Notes under the pieces: model-generated | What the model saw: only the letters and a program-made list of their open reading frames with translations | Databases searched by the model: none | Told to the model about the DNA's origin: nothing | Position numbers and translations under genes: made by a program | In this document: piece by piece, positions 59,603-64,000 of the stretch | Numbering within the stretch: position 1 is the stretch's first letter | How the letters are laid out: every line of letters begins with the position of its first letter | Source of the DNA: Nissolia schottii | Taxonomy: Eukaryota > Streptophyta > Magnoliopsida > Fabales > Fabaceae | Reading direction: 5' to 3' | Length of the DNA stretch: 64,000 nucleotides | Assembly: GCA_003254905.1 (NCBI GenBank) | Contig: QANU01043359.1 | Span: 337,983 to 401,982, forward strand

Positions 59603-62600
59603 TTACCGGCCCCTTACACTAGCTGGAGATTGACCACATCTTTCACTTCCAATATCATCGTCTACTTCACTACTATCTAAACAAAGACCATTTTGGTTAA
59701 CACTCACTTCAGAACTAGCATTACTGCTTGTGGCATGAGGTGATCCTGAAACACTAATTGTTCGGCCACGCTGAGAACCTGACCTCACACTGTACAAAGA
59801 AGATGCTGGAATATTTGTCATCAATGGCCGTAAATTTCCTGGAATCGTTCTCCTTATATCCTATTCAAAGAGAAACAAGCAAAATGATGAGAAACGAATC
59901 AGACAAATCAAACATTTCTAATCAATCCATTAATTAAGAAGAATCATTTGGATGCAGGCATGAAGGTAACAAATGAAACATTCAAAGGTCTAAATATTGA
60001 AGCAGCATGCCCTCTTAAAGGTAATTACGATTTGCAGCATTGCATTTTTTACACAAGAATGGCGCTTTTAGATGCAGGGATGCCATTACAAGTTTATTTT
60101 CATCAGGTAGCACAGAACATAAAATAATGAGAAGATACGCACCATGTGCCTAATAGCCATATCCAAGGACTTCTTTGAGAGTGTCCTTCCAAAACCTGAG
60201 CTATCTGGAGACGAAGTTGATTTGCCAGACAGATTGCTATGGGGAGAGTTTTTGTCATCTGACCTTGGTGGTGCTAGTTTTCGCATATTAATTACCCTCT
60301 CAACCATTTTGGTGCCAATTACAACAGGACTGACATTATCATTCGCCTTGGAGTGCCCACGGTTAACTGCCGGCATAGAATTCCCACTGATATGAGCAAT
60401 GCCATTGGAAGACCGCCCTCTTGACGGAGAGCATGATGTCCTGCGGGGTCTTCCACTAGAAGAAGGCTCAACAGATGAAGATCGAGCAGTGGGCGCTCCA
60501 GGCCTGCCCCTAGTTGCTGACAGCGGCCTATCAGGAAGCGTTGTCCTCAAGTTGGGCGGAGCATCAAGTGAAAAACCTGGCATCTCAGATGGCTTCCATG
60601 GTCTAGATCTCACTGTTGGTGAAGTGCCACGTGATGGTGATGGTACTGGCTGCCTTGAGGTCACAGGAGCTGGCTGCCTTGAGGTCCCAAGAGCTGGCTT
60701 CGAGTTTGAAGAAATCTTAACTGAAGAAGCAGACACGGTGAGTTCACTTGATGGTGTCGATGGTCTCCGTGTTGGGGTAGATGCTCTTGATGTGGATCTG
60801 GAAGGAGGCAAAGTAGGCCTGCTAGTTGGTGTTGAAGATCTTGCCGTTGATCTTGATAAAGGTGTAGAGGATCTTGATGGAATTGTGGGTTTAGCTGCAG
60901 GAGCTGTGGTCTTAGTGGCAGAAGTTGAAGTCTTAGAGGCAGAAACCACGGGCTTGTTTGTGGAAATTGTAGTCTTGGAGGTAGGAACTATGGTCCTAGT
61001 TGAAGGTAAGGTGGATCGAGTAGGTGTTGAAGGTCTTGATGGTTTTGAAGTTGTGGTCAATGTAGGACGTCCAGTAGGAGTTGCAGGTCGTGATGCAGGA
61101 CCCCCTGATGAAGATGGCCTCCTAGTTCCACCACTTGAAGAGCTCAACCCAGGGGAGGAAGCTGATTGTTTAGATACCAAGTTAGTCCTACCAGCAGGCT
61201 CTGACTGAGGATTTGCCAGCTATAACCACAAGCAAACAATTACAAGAAAAATGAATTTCTGAAACTAAATCGGCCAAGCCTTATTCCACTCAGTTGGTTG
61301 AGCTAAATAGATCGATCAGTGCCATTGGACTAAAACCAAATATTCAGTAAAGCACTAACAGATCCTTACTTTGGAAATCTTTATTTATAAAGATAAACAA
61401 CACAAACATTTTTATCTTTATAAAAATCATAAAACCAAGAATGATCAATTTACTTGATGATACCTATGAATCCAAATGCATATTTTGATATGCCTATGAA
61501 TCCCCAGTACATATTTGATATACCGTGACACTTAAAAGCAAGGGTCCTTAAACAAACATATCAATCAAAGCAAGCAATGGAAAATCTATAAAACATGCAA
61601 TATGATTAAGAAGGTAATTTCATGAAGTCCAAGGAAATAATTGTTTTGAGGGACAACGTAAACTAACAATTCATTTCTACTCGGGCTTATTTTGTGGGGT
61701 AAATTCTAAGCCATTTGAACGTATGCAGGAATAACAGAGAAATTCTATTGGTCACTTGTTAAGCAAATCACCCTTTTCAGTTTAAAGTCAAGTTCAACAT
61801 GCATACTGCAAAATAATGACATTTAAAACAAAGATTTTTTTTGTTCTGAAAATCAAAATCAGAACAAACACAGAAAAATACAATTTTGTTGGCGACTTCA
61901 AACCCGACACAAATGGTGTGCGTCTTCCATTTAATAAAAAATAGTAATTTTAAAATTTACATGACATGAAAGCTTCATTGAAAATGCTTACTCTGGATTT
62001 TAATGCTGTGGGACGTGTGGTTGGAGTTCCAAGCTGACTCATAACAGTCTTTCGAGTTTCCATCTCCAAAGAAGGAAAAAGTGGAGTACCAGGAGGAGTT
62101 AAGAGCCTGAAAAGACTTAAAATAATCATGCTAAGTGCCAATTCACACAATAAACATTTGCACCGGCATTTACATCACTTAGAAACATGTCAGTTACAAA
62201 CATAGCTAAAGGAGAAAAAAAAAATACTAAATTATCTGCAGTAATGAAAACCCATGTGATGCAAGAACAGTAGAAAAGGAAATATTTAATAGCAGGGTTA
62301 TTATTTAAATCTTCAAATACTTTAGTTATATTTTGCCACTTCTGCTTATGGGTATTGTTGCATTGGGTAGTAGTTTAGGTCAACTTTATGTTAATTAAGA
62401 GTACTAGTGTCTTACTTGTAAACCCAAAGGGTTCCTAATGGGCTTGGGTTAATAGTTGAGTCAGTCAAGGATTACATTTTTGGAGTTGCTTTCTTGTAAC
62501 TTTCTTTCTGCTTAATTGTGCCTATTTAAGTAGTAGTTTAATAATTGTAACTTGGGATTGATAAGAGAAGTAGGCTGGAATGTCATCTAACCTGAAAGAC

Positions 62601-63925
62601 CTAAGCAAGCATTAGAATAACTAAATGTCATCCCTTCTACGGAGAACTTTCCAGATTTGTTATACTGGAAGAACCAGCCCATTGGCTATGTTTCACTCAT
62701 TCTTCTCTCAATCCTTCTCTACTTCATTGTAGAACCCTAACTGGACTCCTAGTACACCACATTATCTAGAAATTTTCAAGTGTTCATTAGTTTATTTCTC
62801 ATTAGATCAAACACCCATCTTGATGATTTTGATAATATATTGAAGCATATAACCATATGTCTCACAAATCTTCATTTTGCATTTTACTGAAAGCAGGTTG
62901 CTAAATAATTAGACTAGGGATGCCTTGACAATTATGTTGTCTTAAAAGTGGTTGCACAATTGAATTTACCCCAACCTACAACTCAAATAACAGTTTTCCT
63001 TCTTCCTTTAATTTCTTCTTCCATTAATCTACACTAACTCTCTAGTTGTTGTTTGGGGGTTGCAGAGGAAGAAGGTGACAATAACTCCTCTTAATCATCT
63101 TTTAAAAAAGGTTGCATAAGTTGTTACAGCTTCCTATTTGAACCAATATTTTCCAATTTCTTAAGCTTCATTTATCATCATCTCAAAGAACAAAAGCATG
63201 TACATACTTTTCTGTGAAGCTTTTCAAAACTACTTAATTTGGTGAAAGTTATTAGCTAATAATCACATCACATTAAACCTTAAAAACAACATGGAGGGTT
63301 GAAGCAGGAGGAACATCACATCAAGCCTTCCCAAAAAATGGAGGAAACCCATATATATACATGTGTGTGTGTGCGTATTGGTTTGATATGGAAATGTAAG
63401 CAGGTAACACTAAGAATGGTATTATGTGTCAACCAATGTGCAAATAGAGCTTATCTAAGAAATACATGGTAGGATACTGGCAATAATATTGTGTTAAATA
63501 GAAAAACAAAGCCACAAGAATTTAAGGATCATAACAAAAAAAAGGGAAATGCATTTCATACGACAACTTAGGTGTTCAACATATTTGAACTACCAACACC
63601 TGCAAAACAGAAAATAACTATTTTTCATAAGAATATCCTCTAAGAACTACATCCTACAATGAAGTTCTCCAATTAAAAGAGGGAGGAGGGGAGGGGGTGT
63701 CAGGCTGTCAGCCTCCTTTATAGCACTAATAAACACAATGGCAAGATTAATATTGAAAAAAAAATATAAGGGGAGCTGTAAATAGAAAGGTAGACACATA
63801 CCAGTCATAGTCATTTTTATCATTTTCGGAATTGAGAAAATCATCAGCACCAGTCTTCCGCACAGGAGCCGGCGTAGAAGATGAAATGTTAAATATGGGA
63901 GAAGTACCCAGATTTGAATTTGAAC
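59603..63925 (-). CDS. Basic proline-rich (BPP-type) microtubule-associated protein, 5' partial
   Basis: Exons on the minus strand: 63925-63802, 62106-61992, 61219-60143 and 59860-59603, all GT-AG and in phase. At least one upstream exon is outside the window or in its last 75 bases. The visible part encodes about 524 aa. It opens with SNSNLGTSPIFNISS and DDFLNSENDKNDYDW, then LLTPPGTPLFPSLEMETRKT. A long Ser/Thr/Pro/Arg-rich region with repeated RPxTP and SRSTxRSSTPTSRPTLPPS motifs follows. The conserved C-terminal part has RSRPWKPSEMPGFSLDAPPN, RPLSATRGRPGAP, TKMVERVINMRKLAPPRSDD, LSKKSLDMAIRHMDIRRTIP and a GSERCGQSPASVRGR end. Arabidopsis At2g40070 is the closest protein I recall, and its BPP family is reported to bind microtubules. 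The protein is probably cytosolic on cortical microtubules. The 1.7-kb intron (62107-63801) contains LTR-like sequence near 62300-62700. Confidence 0.92.
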
Positions 63926-64000
63926 CTGCAAATATGGAAGAAATACCATATGACAAACTTAAGGCATGTTCGGTAATAGCTTATTTGTGGGGGGGGGGGG

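Noticed and set aside
60399..61208. 269-aa plus-strand open frame opposite the BPP gene
   Set aside because: It mirrors the Ser/Thr/Pro-rich exon codon by codon and encodes only low-complexity Val/Gly/Asp sequence. The minus strand has conserved family motifs and splice sites.
1..64000. CRISPR arrays, bacterial operons, riboswitches or ribosomal RNA genes
   Set aside because: None was seen. The tandem repeats present are microsatellites, minisatellites or transposon palindromes in plant nuclear DNA.

Overview
This is nuclear genomic DNA of a flowering plant, almost certainly a eudicot and most likely a legume. The evidence is five plant-specific or plant-typical genes with short GT-AG introns, AT-rich intergenic DNA, and Ty3/gypsy gag remnants of a type I associate with legume genomes. 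The species cannot be fixed by eye. Four isolated single N bases (11594, 12641, 32129, 46460) suggest a clone or draft sequence with joined contigs.

Five host genes can be modelled. From left to right they are: a GT64-family glycosyltransferase like EPC1/GMT1 (+, 5 exons, 330 aa); an intronless HSPRO (Hs1pro-1-like) gene (-, 477 aa); an AUX1/LAX auxin influx carrier (+, 8 exons, 479 aa, first intron with a GC donor); an anthranilate synthase alpha subunit (+, 11 exons, 604 aa, plastid-targeted); and the 3' part of a basic proline-rich (BPP-type) microtubule-associated protein gene (-, at least 4 exons, 5' end outside the window). Every exon junction was checked for phase, and all five models give open reading frames. 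There is no operon logic. The shared theme is only that auxin transport and tryptophan/auxin precursor synthesis lie next to each other. The GT64-HSPRO pairing matches the Arabidopsis At3g55830/At3g55840 pair as I remember it, so part of the order looks like conserved microsynteny.

The space between genes is mostly transposon debris. Positions 1-2110 hold a Ty3/gypsy 3' end joined to a 5'-truncated LINE. Positions 10.2-17.6 kb hold hairpin repeats, a 1046-bp near-identical duplication (one copy flanked exactly by Ns), an antisense gypsy gag pseudogene and a probable copia LTR. Positions 18.9-28.1 kb are a dense DNA-transposon zone: a long-hairpin MITE, a 300-bp tandem duplication, a complete 1641-bp Mutator-like element with a perfect 9-bp target-site duplication and an unusual palindromic TTCGCCAA...TTGGCGAA array, and two CACTA ends. 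Positions 29.8-35.1 kb hold gypsy LTR and gag remnants. The LAX gene carries a SINE in intron 4. A 1097-bp TRIM-like LTR element lies at 56.5-57.6 kb.

The best candidates for something undescribed are the Mutator-like element with its palindrome array and exon-like cargo, the three-hairpin TCTGAAATCGCCACA repeat family at several loci, and the TRIM-like element whose interior is a 32-bp minisatellite. None of these is a new gene system; they are mobile-element structures.
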